From Mesorhizobium sp. L-2-11 (GTDB lineage: Bacteria; Pseudomonadota; Alphaproteobacteria; Rhizobiales; Rhizobiaceae), in NCBI RefSeq assembly GCF_016756595.1, contig NZ_AP023257.1, forward strand, positions 1,690,001 to 1,754,000: a stretch of DNA of 64,000 nt, written 5' to 3'. The notes under the pieces were generated by a model that worked only from the letters and a program-made list of their open reading frames with translations, was not told where the DNA came from and did not search any database. Position 1 is the first letter of the stretch. Every line of letters starts with the position of its first letter. This document shows positions 20,458 through 30,679 of this stretch, one piece after another. Made by a program: the position numbers and the translations under genes.

Positions 20458-21372
20458 ATGAAGCTGGTCAGCTACAACATCCAGTACGGGTTCGGCGGCG
20501 ATGGTCGCTACGATCTGGCGCGCTGCACCAATATAGTCGCTGGCGCAGACATCATCGCGCTGCAGGAGGTGGAACGGCACTGGCTGCGGACCAACGAGGA
20601 CGACCAGCCGGAAATCCTTTCGCGACTGCTGCCTGATTATCACTGGGTCTACGGGCCGGCGTTCGACATGGACGCCAGCGAGCGGCGTGACGGCCGCATT
20701 GTCAACCGGCGGCGGCAATTCGGCACCATGCTCCTGTCCAAGCTGCCGATCGTCTGGTCGCGCCTGCACACGCTGCCGCTGCGCCGCACCGTGCGTCCGC
20801 TCAACACCCGCAACGCGGCGCTGGAATGCATGATCCACACCCCGGCCGGCCCGGTGCGGGTGCTGTCGCTGCATCTGGCGCATATTGCCGCCGAAGAGCG
20901 GCTGGAGCAGATCGATTATCTGCTCGCCGAGCATCGCCGGGCGCCGTTCGACGGCGGCCCGTGGAGCGGCGCCGACGATGAGCCCGCGCGCAACTGGAGC
21001 AATGGCGAGCCGGAGCCGGAAAACCCGCTGGCGGCGATCTGGATGGGCGATTTCAACATGGAGCCGGGCAGCGCCGAGTACCGGCGCATCGTTGGCAGCA
21101 CGCCCTATCATCGCGGTGCCGCTTATCTCGGCGGTTTTGTCGATGCCGCCGCCGTCGCCAGCGAACCGACGGCGGATTTCCACACCCATGTGAAGACCAT
21201 CGACGGCAGGCTGGCAAAGCGACGGCTCGACCACTGCTTCGTCGGCGGAATGTTGGCGGGACGGGTGCGCTCGGTCAGCGCCGATATCGGCGAAATCGCC
21301 TCGGACCATTTTCCGCTGCGCGTCGACATCGACCTGGAAACGCCGTTCGCGACGGGGGCCGAAGGCGGATGA
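20458..21372 (+). CDS. Endonuclease/exonuclease/phosphatase (EEP) family hydrolase
   Basis: A 304-residue protein of the EEP superfamily. The catalytic landmarks are SYNIQYGFGGD near the start, ALQEVERHW (metal-binding Glu), SLHLAHI, GDFNMEPGS and the end motif SDHFPLRV (catalytic Asp-His). Members are DNases, phosphodiesterases or sphingomyelinases; no signal peptide is seen, so it is likely cytoplasmic. The role is unknown. It lies eight bases upstream of an EamA transporter gene. Confidence 0.85.
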   Translation: MKLVSYNIQYGFGGDGRYDLARCTNIVAGADIIALQEVERHWLRTNEDDQPEILSRLLPDYHWVYGPAFDMDASERRDGRIVNRRRQFGTMLLSKLPIVWSRLHTLPLRRTVRPLNTRNAALECMIHTPAGPVRVLSLHLAHIAAEERLEQIDYLLAEHRRAPFDGGPWSGADDEPARNWSNGEPEPENPLAAIWMGDFNMEPGSAEYRRIVGSTPYHRGAAYLGGFVDAAAVASEPTADFHTHVKTIDGRLAKRRLDHCFVGGMLAGRVRSVSADIGEIASDHFPLRVDIDLETPFATGAEGG

Positions 21373-21379
21373 GCCGCCG

Positions 21380-22225
21380 ATGACCCTGTCCGTCTTCCTC
21401 GCGGTGCTTGCCGCCGCCGCCATGCACGCGATCTGGAACGCGCTGGTCAAGGTCCATCTCGACCGCTTTTTGTCGATCACGCTAATGACGCTCGGCATGG
21501 GCGCCGTGGCGCTTCTGGCGCTGCCATTCGTCGAGGTGCCGAAAGCGGAAGTGTGGCCGTACATCATCGCCTCGGTGGTCTTCCATATGGGCTACAGGAC
21601 GTTCCTGATCGGCGCCTACAAGGCCGGCGATTTCGCCCAGACCTATCCGCTGGCGCGCGGCACCGCACCGCTGCTGGCTGCGCTTGGCGGCATCGTGATC
21701 GTCGCCGAAGTTCCGGCGCCGCTGGCCATCCTCGGCATTGTTCTTTTGTCGGCCGGGACGCTGGTGCTGTCGTTTCGCGGCGGCGCGCATCTGGAGAGGC
21801 TGAACCTGCGCGCCGTCGGCTTTGCGCTGGGCACCTCGATTTTCATCGCCGGCTATACGCTGTCCGACGGCAGCGGCGCGCGGCTGGCCGCGACGGCGTC
21901 AAGCTATGCCGCATGGCTGTTCGTCTGCGATGCGGCATGGGCATTGGTGCTGTGCCTGATCTTTCGCGGACCAAAAGCGCTGCCGGCGCTGGCGCGCGAC
22001 TGGAAGGCGGGCGTGTACACCGGCGTGCTCAGCGGCGCCGCCTACTGGATCGTGATGTGGGCGATGACCAAGGCGCCGATCGCCTCGGTCGCGGCGCTGC
22101 GCGAAACCTCGATCCTGTTCGCCCTGATGATCTCGGTGTTTGCGCTCGGCGAGAGGATGACCGCCTGGCGGGGTGCCGCCGTGCTCAGCATTGTTGCCGG
22201 CGTCGTCGCGCTGAGGCTCGGATAA
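21380..22225 (+). CDS. EamA/DMT family transporter
   Basis: A 281-residue protein with about ten hydrophobic segments in two repeated halves, the layout of drug/metabolite transporters (EamA). An AMHAIWNALVK segment near the N-terminus is typical. It is probably cotranscribed with the hydrolase upstream. It ends 29 bases before the convergent GMC gene. The substrate cannot be inferred. Confidence 0.88.
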   Translation: MTLSVFLAVLAAAAMHAIWNALVKVHLDRFLSITLMTLGMGAVALLALPFVEVPKAEVWPYIIASVVFHMGYRTFLIGAYKAGDFAQTYPLARGTAPLLAALGGIVIVAEVPAPLAILGIVLLSAGTLVLSFRGGAHLERLNLRAVGFALGTSIFIAGYTLSDGSGARLAATASSYAAWLFVCDAAWALVLCLIFRGPKALPALARDWKAGVYTGVLSGAAYWIVMWAMTKAPIASVAALRETSILFALMISVFALGERMTAWRGAAVLSIVAGVVALRLG

Positions 22226-22254
22226 GCGTTGCGGATCATGCGCAAGTCAAAGTG

Positions 22255-23913
22255 CTATAGCGTCCGTTGCAGGTCCGTGGGACGCGTGGCGCTGTAGTTG
22301 CCCGAAAACACGGCCGGCGGCAGCGGGTCGCGGTCAAGGATCAGATCGGCGCCCTTTTCGCCGACCATGATGGTCGGCGCATTGGTGTTGGAGGAGGGGA
22401 TGCGCGGCATCACCGAAGCGTCGCAGACGCGCAAGCCCTCGATACCATGCAGCCTGAGATCCGGTGTCACCACGCTCATCGCATCATGGCCCATGCGGCA
22501 GGTGCCGACGGGGTGATGGTCGGTCTTGGAACTGCGGCAGGCATAGTCGAACAGTTCGTCGTCGCTGGTAAGTGTCGGCCCCGGCAGCACCTCGCGCAGC
22601 ACGTAAGGGGCCAGCGCCTTCTGCCGCATGATCTCGCGCGCCAGCTTGAGCCCCTTGATCGACATGTCGCGGTCGTAGGGGTCGGACCAGTAGTTCGGAT
22701 CGATCAGTGGATGGTCGGCGGGGTCGGCGCTGTTCAGCCGGACCGTGCCGCGCGAGCGCGGGCGCAGGAACGCCGAATTCAGTGTCACGCCTGGATTTTT
22801 CAGTTTCTCGACACCGGCCTCGATGCCGGAGCCGAGGCCGAGATGCAGCTGGATGTCGGGCGAGGCGGCGGTAGGGTCGGCGTACCAGAAGCCGCCGGTC
22901 TCGAACAGGCTGGAGGCAACGGGGCCTTTTTTCAACAGCAGGTACTGCAGGCCGGCCCACACCGTCCGGTGCAGCTTGGCGTAGTTGTCGTAGGTGTGGT
23001 CGCCGGTGCATTCGGCAATGACGAACAGGTCGAGATGATCCTGCAGGTTGCAGCCGACGCCGGGCAGATCGTGCACCGGCGTCACACCGACCGACTTCAG
23101 ATGGTCGGCCGGGCCGATGCCCGACTGCATCAGCAGCTTCGGTGAGCCGATGGCGCCGGACGAGACGATCACTTCCCGCTCGGCGCGCAGGACTTTCTTC
23201 TCGCCGCCCGGCCTGTCGACGATCTCGACACCGACGGCGCGGCCCTTGTCGATGACGATGCGCGTGACCAGCACATCGGTCCTGACGGTCAGGTTTTTTC
23301 GCGCGCGGATCGGCCTGAGATATGCGACCGAGGCGGAGGAGCGTTTCGCGTCCTTCTGCGTCAATTGGTAATAACCGACGCCTTCTTGGGCTATCCCGTT
23401 GAAGTCCGGATTGAAGGGTATGCCCATCTCTTGTCCGGCGCGGAAATAGGCCTCGCAGATCGGCAGCGGCGCAATCGGGTTCGAGACGCCGAGCGGACCC
23501 TGGTCGCCGTGAAAATCGTTGGCGTAGCGCTGGTTGTTCTCGGCCCGCTTGAAATAGGGCAGCACGTCGCGATAGCCCCAGCCGGCAAGGCCCTCTTGCT
23601 TCTCCCAGGCGTCGTAGTCGCGGGCATTGCCGCGTGTATAGATCTGGGCGTTGATGGAGGAGCCGCCGCCGATCACCTTGGCCTGCGTGTACCGGAAGAC
23701 GCGGTCCTTCATGTGTTTTTGCGGCACGGTCGACCAGCCCCAGGCGGCGATGCCCTTGGTCATCTTGGCGAAACCTGCCGGCATGTGGATCAGCGGGTGC
23801 CAGTCCTTGCCGCCGGCCTCGAGCAGCAGCACTGAATTCGATGGCTCTTCGCTCAGCCGGTTGGCCAGGACGCAGCCGGCCGGGCCGGCGCCGACGATGA
23901 TGTAGTCGGTCAT
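22255..23913 (-). CDS. GMC family FAD-dependent oxidoreductase (choline/alcohol dehydrogenase-like)
   Basis: A 552-residue flavoprotein. FAD binding is shown by IIVGAGPAGCVLANRL (5-20) and LLLEAGG; the GMC signature is near AKVIGGGSSINAQIYTRG. The C-terminal active-site region has SKTDHHPVGTCRMG and NTNAPTIMVGEK. Such enzymes oxidise primary alcohols or sugars. It is the last gene of the 12-gene minus-strand catabolic operon, following the SDR gene by 12 bases. The substrate is unknown; BetA-like choline oxidation is possible but the neighbours suggest sugar or polyol. Confidence 0.88.
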   Translation of the reverse strand: MTDYIIVGAGPAGCVLANRLSEEPSNSVLLLEAGGKDWHPLIHMPAGFAKMTKGIAAWGWSTVPQKHMKDRVFRYTQAKVIGGGSSINAQIYTRGNARDYDAWEKQEGLAGWGYRDVLPYFKRAENNQRYANDFHGDQGPLGVSNPIAPLPICEAYFRAGQEMGIPFNPDFNGIAQEGVGYYQLTQKDAKRSSASVAYLRPIRARKNLTVRTDVLVTRIVIDKGRAVGVEIVDRPGGEKKVLRAEREVIVSSGAIGSPKLLMQSGIGPADHLKSVGVTPVHDLPGVGCNLQDHLDLFVIAECTGDHTYDNYAKLHRTVWAGLQYLLLKKGPVASSLFETGGFWYADPTAASPDIQLHLGLGSGIEAGVEKLKNPGVTLNSAFLRPRSRGTVRLNSADPADHPLIDPNYWSDPYDRDMSIKGLKLAREIMRQKALAPYVLREVLPGPTLTSDDELFDYACRSSKTDHHPVGTCRMGHDAMSVVTPDLRLHGIEGLRVCDASVMPRIPSSNTNAPTIMVGEKGADLILDRDPLPPAVFSGNYSATRPTDLQRTL

Positions 23914-23925
23914 GGCGTCACCTGT

Positions 23926-24687
23926 TCACAGTCTCGGCACCGACAGCGCACCGTCGACATTGATGATCGAGCCGGTCGAAAAACCGAGCTTGCCGCCGGC
24001 GAGTGCCGCTACGGCGGCGCCGATATCGGCGGCTTCGCCCCAGCGCTTCGCCGGCACCAGCCCGCCGTCGATCAGCGCGTCGTATTTGGCGGTGACGCCT
24101 GATGTCATGTCGGTGCGGATGATGCCCGGCCGCACCTCGAACACACCGATATTTTCGGGAGCGAGCCGCAGCGCCAAGGCCTTCACCCACATCGAAAGCC
24201 CGGCCTTGGAGATGCAATAGTCGGCACGTTCGGGCGAGGCCATTTCGGCGCTGACCGAGGTGATGGTGATGACCGTTTTTGGAAAATCACCCGGCGCCGC
24301 AAGCATCGCCCTGGCAACGGCCTGGCTGAGGAAGACGGTGCCGCGCAGATTGATGGCGAGGATGCGGTCGAAGTTTTCCGGTTTCAATTCCAGCAGGTCG
24401 CCGCGTACCACGGCGCCGATGCCAGCATTGTTGACCAGGCAGTCCATGCGGCCGAAGGCGCTCGTCGCGGCATCGACCAATGCGGCGTGGCCGTCGAGGT
24501 CGGCGATGTCACTGCGGTGGTAGGCGAATTTCGCGCCGCGGGCGGTGATGTCAGCGGCAAGCCTGTCGCCGGCTTTTTCGGCAAGGTCCACGACAAGGAT
24601 ATCGAAGCCCGCACCGGCCAGGGCTTCGGCGCAAGCAAGGCCGATGCCACGCGCGCCGCCGGTGACGATAGCTGCCGGGCGGCTCAT
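23926..24687 (-). CDS. Short-chain dehydrogenase/reductase (3-ketoacyl-ACP reductase-like)
   Basis: A 253-residue SDR. The NAD(P) motif TGGARGIG (9-16), the NNAG motif and the YxxxK catalytic pair in DYCISKAG are present, and the C-terminus ends in a typical GSIINVDGAL segment. The ATG at 24687 overlaps the stop of the upstream GMC gene (ATGA). It probably acts on a sugar or polyol intermediate in the operon. Confidence 0.92.
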   Translation of the reverse strand: MSRPAAIVTGGARGIGLACAEALAGAGFDILVVDLAEKAGDRLAADITARGAKFAYHRSDIADLDGHAALVDAATSAFGRMDCLVNNAGIGAVVRGDLLELKPENFDRILAINLRGTVFLSQAVARAMLAAPGDFPKTVITITSVSAEMASPERADYCISKAGLSMWVKALALRLAPENIGVFEVRPGIIRTDMTSGVTAKYDALIDGGLVPAKRWGEAADIGAAVAALAGGKLGFSTGSIINVDGALSVPRL

Positions 24688-26186
24688 GCGACAAGATCCG
24701 TCTTGCGGATGTGGTCGGCAACGCGCAGCGCTTGTGCTGCGATCGACAGCGCCGGATTGACCGCGGCCGAGTTCGGCAGGAAGCTGGCGTCGACGACAAA
24801 CAAGTTGTGGTGGTCGAACGAGCGGCAGAACGGGTCGAGCGGCGAGGTTGCTGGATCGTCGCCCATCTTGGCCGTGCCGCACTGGTGCGAGGGCGTGCGC
24901 TTGTCGAAAGGCCGCGACAGGACGATCGGATAGCCGCAGGCGCGGAAGTTTTCACGCATCACCTTGGTCAGCCCGTCGAGCGACTGCATGTTGGAGCGCC
25001 GCCACTGCATGACGATGTCCTTGCCATCGACCATGATGCGGCTTTCGGGATCGGGCAGATCCTCGCACATCAGGTACCAGTCGACGGCGTGGCCGGCCAT
25101 GAAGTCCAGCGCGAATTTGGGTGCAAGCTTGACGTTGGCCCTCAGGATATGACCGTCGATCTTGCCGAGAAGCTGGACGTTGCCGAGCGGCTTGCCGCCC
25201 TTGCCATCGGACAAATAGTAGTCGTTGAGCATCAGCGTCTTCTGGTAGACGGAGGTGTTCCTGCGGCGCGGATCGATCGCCAGCATGGCGCTCGAATTGT
25301 GGTTCATGAAGTTGCGGCCGACCTGGTCGGAGCGGTTGGCAAGGCCCTTTCCGCTGGGGGAAGGCGAACGCAGCAGGATGGCCGCTGAATTGACCGCGCC
25401 GGCCGAGAGGACGACCAGTTTCGGCGTCACTTTCTTCAGCGTGCCGTCCTGACGATAGTGAACGGCTGCGATCGTCGTGGCATCCGATGAGGCTTCGAGG
25501 TATTCGACATGAGCACCGGTCTCGAGCCTGATGTTCCGATCGGCAAGTGCCGCTGTCAGCGGCCCCGATTGGGCGTCGACCTTGCCGGTCCCGGTGTTGG
25601 GAAACGCATCCCAACCTGTCTTGCCGTCTCTTAGCCAGGCGTCGATGTCGACGCCGAGCGGCAGCGATGCCGGATGCAGGCCGAGGCCCTTGAGTTCGGC
25701 GCGGGCGCGGGCGATCGGCGGCTCGTCCGGCACCGGCCCGAAGGCATAGGGGATTGAGTGGAACGGCTCGGTCGGGTCTTCGCCGAGCGCGCCGCGCACC
25801 CGAAAAAGCTGCTCGGCCCTGGAGTACCAGGGCTCGAACTCCTCATAGGAGAACGGCCAGGCCGGCGAGACGCCGCCATAGTGCTCCATCTCCGAAAAGT
25901 CTTCCCTGCGGTAGCGGATCAGCACCGCGCCATAGAATTTCGAATTGCCGCCGACGTAGTAATAGTTACCGGGATTGAACGCGGCACCCCCGGCCTCGCG
26001 CCACATTTCCTTCGGCCGGTAGTGGCCGTCGACGAAGATGGCGCGCGTGTCGCGGGTATGCGGCGTCGCCGGCAGCTGTTCGCCACGCTCCAGCATCAGG
26101 ATCGAGGCGCCACTGCCGGCAAGGCCGGAAGCGATCGTGGCGCCGCCGATGCCGGAACCGATGATGACGATGTCCGGGTTTGTCAT
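24684..26186 (-). CDS. GMC family oxidoreductase (second copy)
   Basis: A 500-residue flavoprotein, with FAD site IIGSGIGGATIASGLAGSGA (8-27) and LMLERGEQL. The C-terminal half contains PSHQCGTAKMGDD and VDASFLPNSAAVNPALSI, the latter holding the Asn of the GMC His/Asn pair. It is divergent in sequence from the GMC at 22255 and closer in style to glucose/gluconate-dehydrogenase-like proteins. It overlaps the ATPase gene stop by one base, so it is part of the operon. Confidence 0.87.
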   Translation of the reverse strand: MTNPDIVIIGSGIGGATIASGLAGSGASILMLERGEQLPATPHTRDTRAIFVDGHYRPKEMWREAGGAAFNPGNYYYVGGNSKFYGAVLIRYRREDFSEMEHYGGVSPAWPFSYEEFEPWYSRAEQLFRVRGALGEDPTEPFHSIPYAFGPVPDEPPIARARAELKGLGLHPASLPLGVDIDAWLRDGKTGWDAFPNTGTGKVDAQSGPLTAALADRNIRLETGAHVEYLEASSDATTIAAVHYRQDGTLKKVTPKLVVLSAGAVNSAAILLRSPSPSGKGLANRSDQVGRNFMNHNSSAMLAIDPRRRNTSVYQKTLMLNDYYLSDGKGGKPLGNVQLLGKIDGHILRANVKLAPKFALDFMAGHAVDWYLMCEDLPDPESRIMVDGKDIVMQWRRSNMQSLDGLTKVMRENFRACGYPIVLSRPFDKRTPSHQCGTAKMGDDPATSPLDPFCRSFDHHNLFVVDASFLPNSAAVNPALSIAAQALRVADHIRKTDLVA

Positions 26187-27301
26187 CAGAGGATGCGGTT
26201 CTCGGTCGCCGGATCGAAGAACACTGCCTTGGTCAGGTTGAAGGCGAGCGGCGTGCTGGTGCCCGGCTGGATGTTGGCGTCGGCGCGCAGCCGCGCCACC
26301 ACCGCCTTGCCGCCCAGGTTGGTGACGGCGAAGGTGTCGGAACCGGCCGGCTCCACAACCTCGATGTGACAGTCGGCGGTGGCGATGTTCGATGCGTTGC
26401 GTTCTGCCCCTTCAGGATCGGTCAGGGCCTCGGGGCGGACGCCAAAAATGATCGGCCTGTCGTGGAATGCCGACAGACCCGTCGGCGCATCGGCCAGCGG
26501 CAGCGAGATCGGCTCGCGCGCCTCGCGCTGCAGCACCACGGAAAGCGCATTGCCATTGCCGCCGATCGTCGCCGGAATCAGGTTCATCGCCGGCGAGCCC
26601 ATGAAGTCGGCAACGAACAGGTTGGTCGGGTTGTTGTAGATTTCGGCAGGCGTGCCGAACTGCTGCACCTCGCCGTCGCGCATCACCGCGATCTTGGTGG
26701 CCAACGTCATCGCCTCGATCTGGTCGTGCGTGACATAGACGATCGTGGTGCCGGTGGTCGCGTGCAGGCGCTTGATCTCGATGCGCATATCGACGCGCAG
26801 CTTGGCGTCGAGATTGGAGAGCGGCTCGTCGAAGAGAAAGAGCTTGGGGTCGCGCACCAGCGCCCGGCCCATGGCGACGCGCTGGCGCTGGCCGCCGGAG
26901 AGCTGGCTCGGCTTGCGCTGCAGGAGGTGGCCGATCTGCAGCACCTTCGCCACCTTGTCGATCGCCTTCTGGCGCTCCTGAGCCGGCACGCCGCGCATCT
27001 CCATGCCGAAGGCAATGTTTCCGGCGACGGTCATATTTGGATAGAGCGCGTAGCTCTGGAACACCATGGCGATGTCGCGTTTCGAGGGGTGGAGATCATT
27101 GATCGTCCGGCCGTCGACACGGATTTCGCCTTCGGTGATGGTTTCCAGGCCGGCGATGGTGTTGAGCAAGGTCGACTTGCCGCAGCCAGACGGGCCGACC
27201 AGCACGAGGAAGCCGCCCTTTTCGAGATCGAGGTCGATGCCCTTCAGGATCTCGACCGATCCGAACCGCTTCCTCAGCCCATCAATTTCGAGAAAAGCCA
27301 T
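26186..27301 (-). CDS. Sugar ABC transporter ATP-binding protein (UgpC/MalK type)
   Basis: A 371-residue ATPase with Walker A GPSGCGKST (36-44), signature LSGGQ (134-138), Walker B LFLFDEP (154-160) and a C-terminal TOBE-type regulatory region. The type matches CUT1 carbohydrate importers. It lies four bases after the permease gene and energises the importer encoded next to it. Confidence 0.93.
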   Translation of the reverse strand: MAFLEIDGLRKRFGSVEILKGIDLDLEKGGFLVLVGPSGCGKSTLLNTIAGLETITEGEIRVDGRTINDLHPSKRDIAMVFQSYALYPNMTVAGNIAFGMEMRGVPAQERQKAIDKVAKVLQIGHLLQRKPSQLSGGQRQRVAMGRALVRDPKLFLFDEPLSNLDAKLRVDMRIEIKRLHATTGTTIVYVTHDQIEAMTLATKIAVMRDGEVQQFGTPAEIYNNPTNLFVADFMGSPAMNLIPATIGGNGNALSVVLQREAREPISLPLADAPTGLSAFHDRPIIFGVRPEALTDPEGAERNASNIATADCHIEVVEPAGSDTFAVTNLGGKAVVARLRADANIQPGTSTPLAFNLTKAVFFDPATENRIL

Positions 27302-27305
27302 TCGA

Positions 27306-28250
27306 TTATCCTTTGACGGCGCCGGCCATCAGGCCGCGCACGAAATAGCGGCCAGCGACCACATAGACGAGAAGGGTCGGCAGTGCGGCGATCATCGCCG
27401 CCGCCATGTTGACGTTGTATTCGACGACGCCGGTCGAGGTGTTGACGACGTTGTTCAGCGCCACCGTCATCGGCATCGCGTCGCCGGTGCCGGCATAGGC
27501 CGAAGCGAACAGGAAGTCGTTCCAGATGTTGGTGAACTGGTAGATGACGGTGACGACGAAGATCGGCATCGAATTCGGCAGCATGATGCGCCGGAAGATC
27601 TGGAAGAAGGAGGCGCCGTCGACCTGTGCCGCCTTGACCAGTTCGGTCGGGAACGCCTCGTAGTAATTGCGGAAGAACAAGGTGGTGAAGCCGAGCCCGT
27701 AGACGACGTGGACAAAGACCAGGTTGACCGTCGGATTGCCCAAGCCGAATGAAAATCCCGTTGCGTTGCGCAGCGTCACGCCGAAACGGCCGAGGCTGCC
27801 GAGGATCGTCGCCATCGGCAACAACACCGACTGGAACGGAATGAAGCAGGCAAACAGCATCAGGCCGAAGACCAGCGTGTGGCCGCGGAAGCGCCATTTG
27901 GTCAGGACATAGCCGTTGAGCGCGCCGAGCAGCGTCGAGATCAGCACCGCCGGAACCACCATCTTGATGGAATTCCAGAAATAGCCCTTGATGCCGGCGC
28001 AGGTCAGGCCGACGCAGGTCTCGCCCCACGCCTTCAGCCACGGCTCGAAGGTCGGCGCCTGCGGCAGCGCCAGCATGTTGCCGTTCTGGATCTCGTCCAT
28101 CGTCTTGAACGACGTCACCAGCATGACGAACAGCGGCATCAGGTAGAACAGCGCGAACAGCGCCAGCAGGCCATAGATGACGATGCGGTTGACGGTCCTG
28201 GCGCTGATGCCGCCAGTGCTCTGGCGAGCGGGCGTGGCAATGACGCTCAT
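27306..28250 (-). CDS. Carbohydrate ABC transporter permease (UgpE/MalG type)
   Basis: A 314-residue membrane protein with about six hydrophobic segments and the EAA loop (ELVKAAQVDGASFFQIFRRI, about 205-224). It is the MalG-type partner of the permease whose gene overlaps it at 28247-28250. Confidence 0.92.
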   Translation of the reverse strand: MSVIATPARQSTGGISARTVNRIVIYGLLALFALFYLMPLFVMLVTSFKTMDEIQNGNMLALPQAPTFEPWLKAWGETCVGLTCAGIKGYFWNSIKMVVPAVLISTLLGALNGYVLTKWRFRGHTLVFGLMLFACFIPFQSVLLPMATILGSLGRFGVTLRNATGFSFGLGNPTVNLVFVHVVYGLGFTTLFFRNYYEAFPTELVKAAQVDGASFFQIFRRIMLPNSMPIFVVTVIYQFTNIWNDFLFASAYAGTGDAMPMTVALNNVVNTSTGVVEYNVNMAAAMIAALPTLLVYVVAGRYFVRGLMAGAVKG

Positions 28251-29203
28251 CGCGGCTTCTCCCTGAGCTCGGAATAAAGATAGGGCACGATGATCGCGGT
28301 GATGGTCATCAGCATGATCACGGCGCTGGCCGAGCCGACGGCCATTTCGTTGCGCTTGAAGGTATACTCATACATGAAGTTCGACGGCAGCCAGGCCGAG
28401 CCGCCTGGCCCGCCGCTGGTCAGTGCGACGACCAGATCGTAGGACTTGATGGCGAGGTGGGCGAGCACGATGAAGGCCGACAGGAAGATGGGCCGCAGCA
28501 GCGGGATGACGATGCGGCGATAGAGCTGGAAGGTGGTTGCGCCGTCGATCTGCGCCGCCTTCATGATCTCGCCGTCGATGCCGCGCAGGCCGGCGAGGAA
28601 CATCGCCATGATGAAACCCGAGGCCTGCCAGACGCCGGCGATCACCACGGTGTAGATGACGAAATCCTTGTTCTTGATCCAGTCGAAATGGAAGCTCGTC
28701 CAGCCCCACTGGTGCAGCGTCTGCTCGAGGCCGAGGCCGGGATCGAGGAACCATTTCCAGGCGACGCCGGTGACGATGAAGGATAGCGCCATCGGGTAGA
28801 GGTAGATCGGCCGCAACATGCCTTCGCCGCGGATCTTCTGGTCGAGCAGAATCGCCAGGAACAGGCCGAGCGCCAGGCAGATGAAGATGTAGAGAAAGCC
28901 GAAAATGCCCATATTGATAATCGAGGTGTACCAGCTCGACGGCGGGTCGCTCTCGAAGGTCCAGCGCCACAGCCGCTGATAGGCCCGCGGCCCGGTCAGC
29001 GCATAGGACGGGAAGGTCTTGGAATTGGTGAACGACAGATAGACCGTCCACAGGATGAAGCCGTAGACGAAGACAATGGTGATCGCAAAGCTTGGCGCCA
29101 GCACGATCTTCGGCAGCGCGTCCTGCAGGCGCGAACGCATCGAGACACCCGGGCGGGCACTATGCTCCGGCGTCAGCTTAATCTGGGTCGTGACCGTAGT
29201 CAT
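28247..29203 (-). CDS. Carbohydrate ABC transporter permease (UgpA/MalF type)
   Basis: A 318-residue membrane protein. The ATG at 29203 is chosen because GGGAGGAG lies just upstream; the open frame runs on to 29335 but without support. The EAA loop reads EIMKAAQIDGATTFQLYRRI (about 225-244). It is cotranscribed with the binding protein, from which it is separated by a 163-base gap containing hairpins. Confidence 0.92.
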   Translation of the reverse strand: MTTVTTQIKLTPEHSARPGVSMRSRLQDALPKIVLAPSFAITIVFVYGFILWTVYLSFTNSKTFPSYALTGPRAYQRLWRWTFESDPPSSWYTSIINMGIFGFLYIFICLALGLFLAILLDQKIRGEGMLRPIYLYPMALSFIVTGVAWKWFLDPGLGLEQTLHQWGWTSFHFDWIKNKDFVIYTVVIAGVWQASGFIMAMFLAGLRGIDGEIMKAAQIDGATTFQLYRRIVIPLLRPIFLSAFIVLAHLAIKSYDLVVALTSGGPGGSAWLPSNFMYEYTFKRNEMAVGSASAVIMLMTITAIIVPYLYSELREKPR

Positions 29204-29324
29204 GGGCTCCTCCCTTTCGGGTCCCTTCACCGCCAGGCGGGGAAGGATAGCCCCGCGAGACGGGGCGTGTTGGTCGATCGCCGGCGCCATTCCGACCAGA
29301 GGCCGACCATCCTGGCTTGGTGGA

Positions 29325-29350
29325 ACCTTCCCCACCGCAGCGGGGAAGGT
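29325..29350 (-). terminator. Hairpin between binding-protein and permease genes
   Basis: On the plus strand ACCTTCCCC (29325-29333) pairs with GGGGAAGGT (29342-29350). Two weaker palindromes follow within the same gap (about 29224-29266). As the hairpin lies downstream of the binding-protein stop and lacks a T run, it probably sets different mRNA levels for the binding protein and the permeases. Confidence 0.6.
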
Positions 29351-29366
29351 CCTTTCATGCCGGTTC

Positions 29367-30620
29367 TTACTTTGCGTCTTCGATCGCGTTGACCAATTGG
29401 GTCACGGCCTCGTCCGAGGTCTTGATCTGGCCGTGGACGAATTTCGAGACAACGTCCTTGTAAGCATTGGCGACGGCCGGCGGCGCGCCATAGCCTTGCG
29501 CCAGCGAACCGAACAGCGTGCCGCCTTCGTTGGCGGCCTTCAGGTCGGCCATGCCCTTCTTGCCGCAAGCGTCGAAGTCGGTGTCGGGCACGTCGGTGCG
29601 GGCCGGGACCGAGCCCTTGACGACGTTGAAAGCCGACTGGAAGCTCTTCGACAAGGTGGCGGTGGCCAAGGCGACCTGGGCGGCCTTGCGGTCCTCCGGA
29701 ACGTCGAACATGCCGAACATGTCGGAGTTGTAGACCACGCTGCCGTCGGTTCCCGGGAAGCGATAGCACAGGAAGTCGGTGCCCGGGGTCTTCTTGGCGG
29801 CGTTGAATTCGCCCTTGGCCCAGTCGCCCATGACCTGCACCAGCGCATCGCCCTTGATGACCATGGCGGTGGCTAGGTTCCAGTCGCGGCCGGAGAAGTT
29901 CGGGTCGACATAGGTGACGAGCTTGGCGAGGTTGTCGAACGACTTCTTCATCGTGTCGGACTTCAGCTGCTCCTCGTCGAGGTCGTTGAAGGCCTTCTTG
30001 TAGAACTCAGGTCCGCCGGTCGACAGCACGACCGAATCGAACATGGTGGCTTCCTGCCAGTTCTGGCCGCCGAGCGCGAGCGGGATGACGCCAGCCGCCT
30101 TGGCCTTGTCGAGCAGCGCGATGAATTCGTCGAAGGTCTTGGGCTCGGTGCCGCCGATCTTGTCCATCACCGCCTTGTTGATCCACAGCCAGTTGACCGA
30201 GTGGACGTTGACCGGAGCCGCGACCCACTTGCCGTCATAGACCGAGAACCTCTGCAGGGCGGCCGGAACGGACTTGTCCCAGCCTTCCTTTACCGCCGTC
30301 TCGGTCAGGTCGCCCATCACGCCGGCCGCGGCATAGTCGAGCACGGTATAGCCGAGCATCTGCGAGGCGGTTGGGTAGTTGCCGGCCGCGACCATCGCCT
30401 TCAGCGCGGTCATGGCGGCGTCGCCGCCGCCGCCGGCCACGGGTACGTCCTTCCAGGCAAAGCCTTGCTTGGCCAGATCCTCCTTGAGCACGTTCAAGGC
30501 AGCCGCTTCGCCGCCAGACGTCCACCAATGTAGCATCTCGACTTCCTTGACGTCCTGGGCGTGGGCCGCGAACGCAAGACCCGAGCCGAGAGCCGTTCCG
30601 ATAAGCAGTTTGCGCAACAT
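29367..30620 (-). CDS. Carbohydrate ABC transporter substrate-binding protein
   Basis: A 417-residue exported protein with a signal peptide of about 22 residues ([17 protein letters not shown]). It starts with [20 protein letters not shown], the usual opening of CUT1 sugar-binding proteins. AAGGGAGGAAGTAC precedes the ATG. It captures the substrate of the LacI-controlled operon in the periplasm; the sugar is not identifiable. Confidence 0.92.
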   Translation of the reverse strand: MLRKLLIGTALGSGLAFAAHAQDVKEVEMLHWWTSGGEAAALNVLKEDLAKQGFAWKDVPVAGGGGDAAMTALKAMVAAGNYPTASQMLGYTVLDYAAAGVMGDLTETAVKEGWDKSVPAALQRFSVYDGKWVAAPVNVHSVNWLWINKAVMDKIGGTEPKTFDEFIALLDKAKAAGVIPLALGGQNWQEATMFDSVVLSTGGPEFYKKAFNDLDEEQLKSDTMKKSFDNLAKLVTYVDPNFSGRDWNLATAMVIKGDALVQVMGDWAKGEFNAAKKTPGTDFLCYRFPGTDGSVVYNSDMFGMFDVPEDRKAAQVALATATLSKSFQSAFNVVKGSVPARTDVPDTDFDACGKKGMADLKAANEGGTLFGSLAQGYGAPPAVANAYKDVVSKFVHGQIKTSDEAVTQLVNAIEDAK

Positions 30621-30679
30621 GTACTTCCTCCCTTGTTGCAGCTACACGACCGGCTGATGTCCGCCGGGTTCTTCCCAAC

